Source of the DNA: Viscum album
Taxonomy: Eukaryota; Streptophyta; Magnoliopsida; Santalales; Viscaceae
NCBI GenBank assembly: GCA_963277665.1
Contig: CAUJRU010000136.1
Location: forward strand, 1,054,001-1,118,000
DNA length: 64,000 nt
Direction of reading: 5' to 3'
The translations under genes were made by a program, and so were the position numbers. Shown one piece after another: positions 1 to 13,200 of this stretch (within the stretch, counting starts at the first letter, position 1; every line of letters begins with the position of its first letter). The notes under the pieces were generated by a model. The model had not been told where the DNA came from. It saw only the letters and a list, made by a program, of their open reading frames with translations, and ran no database searches.

Positions 1-3000
1 TTCAATTCAATTAAATAGAAAATTGTAATTTAAAATTAATCCAGCATAAATGACGATGAAGAAGTTTTTTCTAACCGAAAATGTTTAAAATGATATTTTG
101 ATTGTATATTAAAAATATTATAAAAATGATTCCAATGATTTAAACAAAATTATTAGATATATAATTATACTGGTTGTAATTTAAATACAATTAAATTATT
201 AATTTACTCTATAAATAATTTAAACAAAAATTTACTTTCCAATTAATGTTCTTAATTGTTACCTATTAATAAAAAAATTAATTTTACCATAAAATTTAAA
301 ACAAATCACCCCAAGATCAGTTTAAAATGATGATTTTAATAATTTAAATTGAATATTTAAAATAATATTAATGATTTATAAATTTTTTTTGAATAAGTGC
401 TAAAATGAGATAAAACTAATTTATAGAAAAAAATGATTTTTAAGCCTAGAATTTTATTTTTTAAAATCTCTTATCTAGAAAAAAATTAGATTAATGTACA
501 AATATTAATTTAATATATAATATATAACTTTTATTATAATAATTCACCAAATAAATTGTTTAATTTATAGAGGTAAAACACATTTTTCGGCATAAAAATA
601 ATTTTTCAAAATAGAATATTTCTTTTATTTTGAATTAGTTTCGTATTTTCATTTCATATTACTTACTCACCAAAAATTAATTTTAGTTAAATTTTAAACA
701 ATATATATTCATAATTAATTAGTCTTAAACATACTCTCTATTACAATAGATAGTTTATGACAATCATATATAATATTTTGATAATATTTCAAGTTTCTTT
801 TAAACCTAATGTTTTTTTAATTCCAACAAAAATAAAAATTTAATGTATCAAAAAAATTATTTAAAAGATTATATTAATTTTAAAAAATTCAAAAATTATA
901 ATTTTTTTATATTCTACCCCCATAAAAAATTCATCCCTCGAAATTCATCTCGTCCATCAAATGATTTATACTGGAAAATTCTTATTTAAAACCCAACATC
1001 ATAAAATTGGTATATAAAACATTCTTTTTAAAAAGATAATGATTTTTGAAAATATATTTTGGACTAACAGAATCTTGGTTTCCAAAGACTAGGACATAGT
1101 TGGGGTGTATATATATGTACCTGTAATAAATACGCATATAATTATAGAGAGTGATTGAGATCACATATCATAATAAAGTGGGTCTTCCAATGAAGTTTAA
1201 CAGTCATAATATGATAAACTAAAAAATAAAGAAAAAGATTTTTTATATCATAAAAAATTATTATAGTGGGATTGAATTTTATTTTATTATACTTTTTTTA
1301 ATGAGGAGAATTCATCTTCCATCAACACTGTGAACATATGAAAAATTTCATTTGGATATCTTTTTATTCAATATCCACAATCCCATACTTTGGTTGTTCC
1401 TTGATCAATTTACACTTTATACCTTACTCAAAAAATTTAATTTATTTCATATCTGGAAAACTACATAAAATCCATCAAATAATGATATGTAAATTATTTT
1501 AGCTCTAGTAAAAAATTGTTGAAACTATTTATCCAATATAGATAAATATTCTTATTTTAATGAAATACATTAATTACTTATATATCATCCAATTTTAAAA
1601 TTCTTCCATTCTAATAATTCTTAACATTATCTCTAATCCAAAATTGAAAATTTATAATTATGGTCTCCAAAAATTCGTACAATCTACACTAATCCTCCAA
1701 ATATCATTAAAAATTTCCTAAAGATCACATGTTAATTATGTGAATACCTTTGGTCATATATTCTCTTGAATCATCCTAATAACCAAATTTACCATAAAAC
1801 ATCAACGAAAATAATAATTCTTATTCCTTACATGAACAAATCCAAATATAATGGAATATATTCTATCGATTAAAAAATGATATAAACTTCATCAATGATT
1901 GTATAAACCAAAATATCAACAAATTATTAATAAGTTACCATATATTTAGAACTCTCATGTTTAGTTATATATATTTAACATTTCTTTAAAAGAAAATCAA
2001 TATGTTATCATCCATAACATATTATGGGTTTTCATTCATTAATCAAAATATCACCTTTAAATTAAATATCTTTTCTTCTCAATAAGTATCGTTAATAATA
2101 TTTTTGAAAATTCTTACTAAAAATATTATATGAAACAATCCTTATATATTTGACGATTAAAATTACATATTCATGAATTCAAAAACATTAATACTTCAAT
2201 CATTATACTTTCTTATCAAACACTCTTATTTCCGTAATACCAAATTCCTTTTATATTTCATTAATATTCTCTTTATCATCAATATTGAATCTATTAATAA
2301 TAAAACCTTGTTAATTGTTATCATGATATTTTCCCTTAAGAAATTGATTTTCATAATTCCAATAATTTTAAAATATAAAACATTCAAAATTCGATGATAC
2401 CTTTGAGAGACCATTATTCTCATCTGTTGTGTTTACCGATCTTTTTAAATTTACTTTGTACTTACTAAAGTTGTATACATATTTTAAACACCCAAAACAA
2501 ATTTGTGTCCCTCTAACACAATCCCATGACTGCTTCTTCCCAAATTATCTTCTTATAGAAAAATAAATATTCTTTTTTGAATGTTCTCAACAACCTAAAC
2601 TATCACCCAACTTTAACCTTCCAATATTTTTTTCACTTCGAGTGTTTTTTAAGGTGATCATTATTATTATTGTTGCTTGATAACTAATTAAGAATAATAA
2701 CATCATCCATCGCTCAAGTATTCATCCCATTTTTTTATTAGATAATTCACCATCCCATTAAATTCTGTCTTAATTCTTTTTAGTTCCCACTATTGACTAA
2801 AACCAAAAAAAATAATTTCAAGCACTAATCATAGTTTGAAACCACATAATCATTAAAAATTTACAATTAGGATATCAAATATATTACACTTTACTTTGAA
2901 TATAATAAATATTATGTTTTTATGAATGGTCATTCTTAGTCTGTATCTATTTAAATCAATTATGATGGTTTATAAATAGTTTTTTCAATTTCAAAAGTGT

Positions 3001-5900
3001 ATCCCTAGGGAGTTTCAAACATGGTGTCTAAATAAAACTATTTTTGTTCACTAGATGATAATTGGGTCCCGCTCAATGTGCACTTTTTTTAGTAATTACC
3101 CATGTTACCTATATTCTATGGCTACATTATCTTTTATTATCCTAGCATAATTTTTATTTCATTGAATCTACTTGGTATATCCATTTCTAAAATACCAGTA
3201 AATTTTCCTATTCTTTGAATCATTTATATACTTTTCCTTATACGTTTTCATTGATATATCGTTGCAAATAAACCTATGGAGATCACTAAATATTTATCAT
3301 CCTAGTTTTCCATGTTTAACTAAAATTCTATTTTATTCCAACCCTAGTGACCAAGGATTTACATATATAAATTTAAAATATTTTTAGACAAATATTCAAC
3401 CCATTAAACAAAAAATATGGGTAATGAACATTTTAGCTTAGTCTCTTTAGTGACTACATACAAAATATTCTAATTTAAAGAATTATCTTGATCAAACCAC
3501 ATAAAGATATTCCCCATAAGTGATCTTCACAATTGTACCCTATGTAAAATTTTTCATCATAACCTATGTAAAGGAATCATATTACTCGGTGATATCAAAT
3601 GATAAATAAGGGTATAAATGTATGATATTAAGGATAAAAAAATAATTACATGAACATATGTTTATATGAAAATGATCATAACATTTAATAGTTGTACCAT
3701 ACATATCAATGATCAAAATAATGAACCATAGAATAAATCATGGCAGTTCCTAAGACATGAATTATAATTGAATTAATGGAATATTAGACTTGAAAACATA
3801 ACATTTTTTTATGAAATAAAATTTTGGAATACACAAAATCATAAAAAATAATTTCTATAGTAATAAGGTAACACCACTTATGCTCTCACAGAGGAATGGG
3901 TTCACTCCCAAAACAATCAATGTGGGAAAAGTCCTTTACTAATCTCAGTTCACTCCCCATTCTAGTCCTATATACCTAAGGATATAAAAATCTATACCCA
4001 ATGAATTGGATTGAGATATAAATACCACCCCTTTTAGTTATAACATACCCACTATCATTGGTTATAATTTAACCACTATCCCTATTTAAAACATAACCAC
4101 TAATTAAAAATTGAAAAACACCCATATGTATTTTAAATGATCACAAATGATACATCTTATCAAAACCCATGAATGAAATTGGGTTTCTTAAAAAAAATCA
4201 AATGAAAAACTATGAAAAGAACATAGGTTTCAAAATTATTTCTTTGTTCAATCATATCATAAACTTGGGAAAAAGTTGTTGGTTTCAGAATAATTTTATT
4301 ATTTTATAACCCTTTAAAGTGAAATGGGATTCATAAGCATCTTGTCATGATAAATAAATTAGAGAATGTATAAGAATGGTATCCCTTTTTCATATCTTAA
4401 ATTATGGATAAGATGTGTCAATGTATGCCATCCTATAATGATAATGATTTTGGAAGATAATTTTGAACTTTTAAATAGGAAATAACATTTCATTGAAAAT
4501 CCCTTTTAAAAACTGAAGATTTATAAAACATATAGAAAATAATTTTAATTCCACATATCTATGAAAACATGTAATGGAATCATTAATGAAAATAATGGAC
4601 ACTTTGGTGGAAAATAATGTTCATGTAAAACTGGTTAAAGCAATTATTACATTAGTACTTTTTTAAAATTCCATATTGGCATTGATTAAAAAACAACATT
4701 AATATTCGTTTTTAAAAAATCAAAAAATTAAAAATGGGTCAAAAAAGAATGATAAATTATTTTATTGACAGAAAAATAATTTTTAAAAACATTTGTGGAA
4801 AACATGGGTTTGGAAGAAAAAATATTTTCAATAGAATCAAGTAATAGAGATTGGTTTTCATAAACACATTAATATGATCTCTTTAGTACAGACAAGGTAT
4901 AAAATTAAGTGAAAAAATGTATTTTCCATAAATTACCACTGGATAAGAAAATATATGAGTTTATAGGGAGGTAGATCATAATATTTTATCATTATAAGCT
5001 TAATATTGATCAATCCTCTTAAATGATGAGATTGTAACATAAATACTTATCACATTAGTAAAATTGAATATTAGGCCCATTAAATTAAAAAAAATTAAAA
5101 TGAACTGATAAATATTATGAAATATATCAGATTAAGGGTATAATATATCATATAGGAAGAATATAAATAAAATAAAAAAATTGGTGAATATAGAATGTGT
5201 CTCACTGAAGTAAAAAATGTGAGGATAAAAACCCATAAAAAATCACTAATATTCTAAATCATTGCCCTAGATAAATAATAAATTCTAATAAAAAACTAAA
5301 TATCCTTAAAATTAGTAGATTAATGAAAAAATAAATGGGGAAGTATGTAAACCCCAAAAAAATCAAAGAGGGTAAATTTTCATATATATCTTAGAAATAA
5401 AAGAGAGACAATAAATCCCTTTCTGTAAATCCCTACTTCAATCAAACATGATCAAAAGACATGTATGATAAATAAAAATTTATCATAAACTAATTAATGT
5501 AACATAAATATATAAATAATACCATATATTATTTAAATATGAACTTTTTACATATTTTTTAACAATTCCTTATTAATGTCACGATTTGAGAAAGAACTAC
5601 TCAATAAATTACGTATGTTTTGATTTTTAATTTTATTACTATTACTTTGAAAAATATTCCATGATAGATAGAGTAATAATAATAAAATAATTATCATATT
5701 TATAAATTAATTACATTTTTATTTAATTCATGAATTATGGTTTTCACAATTGATGTATGATACGATCATTGATATTATATGTCCAATATAAGCATGAGTA
5801 AAATTTCAATTTTTCGATGTTCATCATGGAATGGAAGTTAGTGATATTTAATATTTAAATATTTATAATAATATAAAAATTAATGTATTTTTCTTTTACA
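1..5900. other. AT-rich stretch without recognisable genes
   Basis: Very AT-rich DNA with short A/T runs on both strands and no open frame that resembles a protein family. The few open frames of 60-75 codons (for example near 982-1164 and 2173-2423) are made of Ile, Tyr, Leu, Asn and Lys, as expected by chance here, and two of them overlap on opposite strands. I see no terminal repeats or target duplications. It is most likely old, decayed transposon DNA, by analogy with the recognisable relics further on. Confidence 0.7.
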
Positions 5901-7080
5901 TATAATTATAAATATCATCAATGTGGTGTGGTGATAAAAATATATTGTAACATCACTTCATGAAGGTGGGAACCCACAAGCACAGGACCAACATTATCAT
6001 ATTTCAACGAAAGAAAAGTTAAGAAATAAAATGTAATATTATCATATAAAATCATAAATATTTCATGAATATAACATTGATTATTATTTTTACCATATAT
6101 GCATTATTTTTACATGAATTGGCTTCCAGGAAAAAAATTAGTGAAAAATGAATCACATTGCTTTATAAGGATGTAGTACATTATACTGAGGAGAATCATT
6201 ATCATATCCGCAACAAAAAAATTAATAATGTATATAAATTATTTGTATTCTTTAGAACCATCAACATAAAAAACAATGGGAGGTGGTGATTTAGAAACGA
6301 GTGACATCAGTTCGTGAGGTGGTAGTCCATTATACATACAAATGATGATTTTATAATACATTTTAAGAAAGATAATATCGTATTAGGTCATTAAAATAAA
6401 ATATAAAAAAATATTTTTTTGTAAAATATTCAAATAATTATATCATAATTATTTAATAATAATTAATGGTGTTGGGTGATTAAATAAAATAACAAACAGG
6501 TTGACATAAATTATAACTTCTTTTGGTATCCTCTATATGTTTTAACAAAAATCATTACTAGGATAGATTTAATCCCAAAATAAAGCTTATGAGATTATAT
6601 GAGGGACATTGGGAAGACATTTGGGTAGTTATTAAATGATCCAATTTGGTTTTATGTTGTGAATGGGATAAAAGAGGATAGAATTAGTGGTGGCCTTTTA
6701 TAAGTGATGTGAGTGGCACACCTGTAATTATTGGTAAAAAAGGATTACCCATGTTTTAATGATGTAAATTGGCTAAAATATGTAGTATTTTAGATCCTTA
6801 GACATTATAGGGTCAAAATATTTAATGAAACTTTATTTTAGAAATGGTTCATGTAATTATAACACATATGTTTTCAGTTTAACCTCCTGTAAACCCGTTT
6901 TTACCTTTACCATGGTAATTAATTTTTCCTTTTTTCAATATTCATTTTGTTAAAAAAAATAATATGTTCATATTAAATAATATGAATTTTACTAATCCAA
7001 ATATTTATCACATTTTCAATATTACAATCTAATAAGCATAAAAAATTAATCATTATTAATCCCCTCGAGACGGTGACAAA
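5900..7080 (-). repeat. Decayed LTR relic (long-LTR gypsy type), minus strand
   Basis: Read on the minus strand, 6691-6725 gives a C-rich stretch followed by CTTATAAAAGGCCACC. This matches the promoter block of the intact LTR at 48060-48085, where a run rich in CCCCTC and CTCC precedes CTTATAAAAGGC, and the same block at 63830-63850. The surrounding sequence is too eroded to set the ends. I infer an old LTR of the same broad family in reverse orientation; the outer limits given are guesses. Confidence 0.35.
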
Positions 7081-8696
7081 GCAAGATTTGTAAAGAGAAA
7101 ATGATCAAATGTATACTATGAATTTATTAAAAATATAATTATTATAATTATTATAATTAACTAAATAATAATAATATATATAATTGAACTAATATTAATT
7201 AAAAATTAATTTAAATAAAAATAAATTTAACTAACACAAGTGTATCATATTAGAAATAATTATTTTTTACAATTTAGTAAAAAATTATTCTTTTCAGAAA
7301 ATTATGAAAATATTACAGTAAAATATTTTTTATGTGATGATTTAAAAAATTAACATTTTTCTAAATTAAATTTTCCAAAATTAACAAAAATATTTTTTAA
7401 TATAAGAACCCAAAAAAGAAAAAATACTAATTTTTTTAAAAAATATGGATTTTAATAATATAATTTATTTATTTTTAACTCTTATATAAAAAACATGGAA
7501 TATGAATTATACAATTTTCATTGAATATATAATATATATTTCATTAAAAACATGAAAAAATAAATTAATTAATTTTTTAAAATGTGTATTGAACAAGAAA
7601 ATAGTTTCTCAAAATAAAAAATTAAATTATAATGGATTTTCTTATTTCAAATTATATGTTCACATTATAAATAATTAAATATTTATATATGTGTCAGAAA
7701 TATATTTTACTTATTTAATTAATGTTATTCATAAATTCATTTCTAATGGCTTGATGATAACTATCATATATAATATTTCAGTTTTATGTCATTTTTCATT
7801 TAAACTCAGTGTTGCATGTCACACAACCTAAACACATTGTTTCATATAAAAAATTTTAAATTTATTTGAAAATTAAATTCACTAAATATCTTTATTTTAC
7901 ACTATAAATATTATCTTTGAGTTTTTTAATTGTTTTTTTAAAAGATTAATTTTTCAATGAAATGTTTAAAATTGTGATATTTAAAATATTAATTTTAGAT
8001 ATAATAAATTGTATATTTATGTTTTTAATTTGATATTAATATAGATATTCCTTTATTTAGTTATATATAATATAATAAATTACAATTTTATTATTCTTAT
8101 AACTTACTTTTGTATAAGTATATTTTATGTGCAAAACAGTTTTTTCAAAAATAAACATTTCTTATGTGTTCCCTGTGATTGATTTTAAATTAAACTCTAA
8201 CACTAATTTGAGTTTAATTTAGAGAAATATATTATATATTTTGAATAATTATGTCTAAAAATTTTAAATATGTACCATTTATTTTTATTTAATATTAATA
8301 TTAACTATAGAAATTTTATTATAATAAAAATAATATATCTTGTCAGTAAGATTAAAAATAAAATTTTAAAGAATATTAAATTACCTCAAAATATGAGGGA
8401 AATTTATTCTATGATTTAGTTTCTTCCATAATCATGTAATATTCTATTATATGTCCTTTTGTATCATTTTTTTTTTGAGATTATGACTTTTATAGTATTT
8501 TATTTCATCAAAAATTTAACATGTCACACTCTTGTTTCTCAAAAATATAATATCTATACTGTGGGGTAAATAAAATCATAGGTGTTAATATAAACAATAT
8601 TCTAAAATATTAATGATTTCTCATGATCTTGATAATTTATTTTTAATTTCTAGTGATAAAATAACAACATTATATTCTTATAGAACACTCAAAAAG
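7081..8696. other. AT-rich stretch, nothing recognised
   Basis: Extremely AT-rich sequence, with runs such as repeated ataatt near 7140-7170. No frame resembles a known protein and no inverted or direct terminal repeats are visible. Confidence 0.6.
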
Positions 8697-9080
8697 ACAT
8701 TATTCAATTAATGGTAAGCACCCCCTAATACGACATGGAAAATGGGGGTTCCCATCCCATGGGGCGCAGGGTACTGTAGCTGCACTGTAGCGGTACTGTA
8801 GCAGTGGCGGCACTATTCATCAGTGGGTACTGTTGCGGCGGCAGGGCACTGTAGCGGCGGCGATACTGTGCGGTACTATAGCAGCATGTTACTATTCACA
8901 TAATGTGAATTGGCCTTTGAATTTTGGCATACGGGCTATGTAATGGGCTACAAGCCCACTGGGCCTTCGGGCTATGTAATGGGTTTCCCTCTACCCAATT
9001 AAAAGAGGACATTGATTTGATTTAATAATAAAAATGAGGCTTCGGCCCCAACCTTTAAAAAAACATTATTCAATTAATGG
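8697..9080 (+). mobile_element. GC-rich 348-bp retroposon-like insertion with 18-bp target duplication
   Basis: The block 8715-9062 is strikingly GC-rich in an AT desert. It is flanked by the perfect 18-bp direct repeat acattattcaattaatgg at 8697-8714 and 9063-9080. The right edge of the insert ends in an A-run just before the second repeat. Long target duplications with an A-rich tail are the mark of LINE-mediated retroposition, so a SINE or similar retroposon is the best reading. The body has several ACTGTAGC units and a duplicated CGGGCTATGTAATGGG-like piece (about 8931 and 8967). A weak pol III B-box-like match, GGTTCCCATCC, lies at 8747-8757 (9 of 11 to the consensus), but it sits closer to the 5' end than usual and I see no good A box. 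No protein is encoded. Family not assigned. Confidence 0.7.
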
Positions 9081-10159
9081 AAACAAAAAAATAAATGATA
9101 TGAAAAATAGTAAAATTGTTATAAAAATTACATATATAATGTGATAAATGAATTATAAATGTCACTAATTCATGTCAGAGCAACATTAAAATAGTTTATT
9201 TGAATTATAATTTTTTTCAAGATGTTATTCAAGTCAATGTTTTTAATAGTATCAAAATTAACAATAATGTTATTTTATGAAAACAATGTGTTAATAAATC
9301 ATTTAAAACTAAATAAATATTATATAAGGGAAGAGAGGATAATATATCATCAATAATGTAATCCATTTTTTCATTAATAATCTACTTGGATTCATTTGAA
9401 TCTATAATAGTGTAATTATATTTTATTCTTTTGAGAAATTCTAAAAGTTCCTCTCACCTCAATTATAAAATGGAACTACCTAGCTCAGATATTTACACCA
9501 CATTAAGGCTTCAAGATCAACCAAACACTAAAATATTCTCCCTTGAAAATCTATAGTGTCATTATAGATGTTTTTCCCTTTCCAAGACACCATCCCTAGA
9601 TCTAATTAGATCATTTATAAATGAGTTGTTTCCAAGAAGATGTAATCTTTTAAATAAATCTATTTATTATTATACTATAAATTTACTCCTTAAAATAAAT
9701 GATATTTATCATAAAATAATAAATTTACTGTGCTAAATATGTTGAAATTTTTTTGTGATTATGAAATACCCAATATATATCCTCTTTCTCATAAAAAAAT
9801 AATTGAATGTATCACTCGTGCATACGTACAATTTATTATTTCCACATATTCATACAATTAATTTTTCATCTCAATATTTTATAGACAGTTTTTTAGATGA
9901 TTAATATTTATATGTGATATTTGTAACATAATTATAATTTCAAAATTATAAAATTATATCTATATTCATAAATTCAAAACATTTTGGAAATGGTAACGTC
10001 GCTTGTGTCTACGTGTTGGCTACAAAATCCACAAAGCAATGTTATTCATTTTTCAAATAAATTAATCACTAAATGTAATAAGTATTGGTCTTATTTATAT
10101 ATATAATTTATAACAATTATTTTTTAAATTATAATTATTATTTACATTTCTGTAATTCC
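9081..10159. other. AT-rich stretch, nothing recognised
   Basis: No coding potential or terminal repeats seen. The next feature suggests that at least the right part is decayed LTR sequence. Confidence 0.5.
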
Positions 10160-10250
10160 ATCCATCAAAAAATGAAACTAGAGTTCATGTGAATGTATGG
10201 TCTACTGTCTTTAAGAAATTTGTAACTCATTTTCTTATTAAAAATATTTC
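10160..10250 (+). repeat. Relic of the long-LTR hairpin block
   Basis: The run with GTTCATGTG, ATGTATGGTCTACTGTCT and CTCATTTCTT follows, in the same order and spacing, the hairpin block of the intact LTRs at 48780-48847 and 55560-55627 (GTTCATGTGTACGTACGG, CTTACCGTCTCC, CATTTCATTTCTT). This identifies the region as a very old copy of a related LTR in plus orientation. No boundaries can be set. Confidence 0.5.
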
Positions 10251-13200
10251 ATATTAGTATAAATATTTGTATATATATAATATAATATTTATATTATTAT
10301 TAATATTCAGGATATGATGTAATCATGATCAATATACAAGGACCCAAACAACCAAACCAAAACTTTTGTGGTAAACATAAAAGATATTAGAGAGTATAGT
10401 GATTTTAATAGAGAATTATAAATGAATGGGTAAAAATGATATAAGTAAGCAATATATGGTATGGTATATCTTATTATCATTTTATATTAAATTCATACTA
10501 TTTTTTATGATAAATTAGATTTCAACATTCATGAAGATATTTTGACTAATGGTAAGGGATTTCCATCTCAAATTTATTTACTTGTTTGTCGTATAAATTA
10601 CACACTCCATGTTCCTTCTAGTTTTTTGAATATAGTACACATAAAATAATTTTGTGTTTCCTCCAATGAATAATATTGAAACTAAAAAAGAAATTAATGC
10701 TCATTATTTCATGGGGATTATGATTCAATAATTACCATAGTGGTATGGGTTTATTTCATAGTCTAGTAATTATTCAGGATTGTTTAGTTTTATGTCTATG
10801 ATGAGGTATTTTACTCTTCTGTTTCCTTGTTTTATGAAAAATTTTAAAAAATATTTAATATTTTCTTGGAATAGTTTAAAACCTTTATTACCCATGTTTT
10901 CCTTTTTATTTGATGTTTTGGAATGACTGTTTTTGTTATTTTCCAAATGAGGTACTATGTGACTTTTTTGAAAAAAATATTGAAGGAATGTTTATTTAAT
11001 ATATAAAACATGAGATTTTATTCCCTATATCATGATTACACATTGAATTTAAGACTTATTTATAATTTTTTATGATTATATTCATTGAAAATATTTTAAC
11101 TTATAATTATGTTCCTTTTAAATAGATTTTTTATTTTAAAATAGAGGTGTTATTTAACAAAAAAATTATTCAAAGTGATGTTGTGAAATAACTTTTCAAT
11201 TTAAGATGAAATCTATTTATGAAACATAAAAATTAAAACTGATATTATCTAAAGATACCATACTTTTCCATTTTTGGATGGTTTATGTTTATGGTGAAAT
11301 GTTTTTGATGAAACCCATTCATTTTCCACATGATATACATTGATGATATGTTTATGAAATTTGATTATATTCATCAGTTCAGAGTTGATGAATGATTTAT
11401 TATCTTTTTAAATACATATTTTTATTTTTATTTATGTGATATAAGGTACCTAATACTTCTTTATTTTCATTGAGTAAATATGAATGTTTTATTATGTAAC
11501 AAAATATTATACATGCATCTGATTTCATGTTCACAATTTTATTCATGGATTTCGTTTTCATGTTAATATGATTATTTTTGGAACTATATTTCATGTAAAT
11601 ATATTTATGTGTGGAACTAATATTCATTTTCAAATGATCATGAGTTTACATGAATTCATATCTATAAATTTATGTTTGATCCCTTTTTCGTGTTCTTAAT
11701 ATAACGAGTAATCCGCTTTCAATTTATATAGGTTCACAATTTTAGGAGTTTATGTTATAATTAATTTTTTTTATAAATTCTATGTTGTCATGGATTTTTT
11801 TATTTTATTCTAATATGATTAATTTATTATATTCTTCCTATCATTTTTCTTGTCACTAAATAATATTATATAAGAGATGTACTATTTTTATTTTAAATGT
11901 TAAGATAATTTTATGATACCCTTATAGTCATGTTATTCTTATGTGATCATTGATATATCCATTATTATTATACGATCATTGATATAACCCTTTTTACACA
12001 TATTAATAATTTGAGGTATCCCCTTATTGTGTTTAATTTCTCTATTTTATGTATAAGGTATCTAGAATAAAATGTGTATATGGAGGATGCTAGTTATGAA
12101 GAACACTGTGGGAGATGATATAGATCATTCATGAACAATGTTTCTATGTGTCAAACATTTCAAAGGCACCAGACTAATATAATTATGACTTAGATAAAAA
12201 ATTTATGTAAAGAATATTCATCTACATAGATGTAATATCTATATATGAGGATTAGGGGATGTTATAGTTTTTATCGTAGAAGGGGTTTATTTATAATTCA
12301 GAAACAATGATGAGAGAATAATTGTAAAAATCCAAAGGATAATTCCAACAATATGATAACATCATAAATGTTTTGATCATTGATGTATTTTGATATATCT
12401 ATAGTGTCATAGATTTTTAACAATGTGTATTAATTTAATAATCCAATGAATGATGTCTCTTTATTATTTGGTATTTCTTATTTCTCTATCCATTTCATCA
12501 CTTAAATATAAATTTTGGATCTGATTACATTTATTTTACACTAATATCTAACAATATTCATCCTAGGATAGGTATGAATTATATTGTCTTGAAATTCATC
12601 CTTACATTGTAATTAATTGTATAATTTTTTCATTTAGAAAGAAACCTTGAATCTGTCACAATGATCACACCCATGAAAAACCGAATACTTAAAAATAAAT
12701 ATTCTCAAATATATGGATTTTACTTAGTTCACCTATATTGGGATATATCAAACATTAACTTAGAAACTACGCGTTGATATAAAAATTAATCAAAATTATA
12801 ATGGTTTGGGATTAAAAAAGATAGGATAATCTCATTACTCAACCAATGACCATAGACTCTTCCTCTTTTTCACCCCATCCTTCCAAGATGGTTATAGGAA
12901 ATAATAGGTTAAACATATTGGTCAAAATCATAAAAATAATGATAGAAAAAATAACATAAAATAGCTATGGGTGTTCCCTATAATGCCCTTATATTCACTT
13001 TCTGATCATTATATATATGTATATAATTTATTCACCATAAAACTTGATCTTCAATGGAATCTAGTCAATCCACAACTCACTCTTCAGTTATATATATTAA
13101 ATGAAATCCATATGTAACTGTTCTATATTTTTTATAGTTTCAGATCATTTTATGATGGGTATCAATTCCACTTTATAAATCAAAACGTATAGATATCTTT

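Noticed and set aside
2173..2423. Two overlapping opposite-strand frames of 65-74 codons
   Set aside because: AT-rich chance frames; mutually overlapping, low-complexity residues, no promoter or family.
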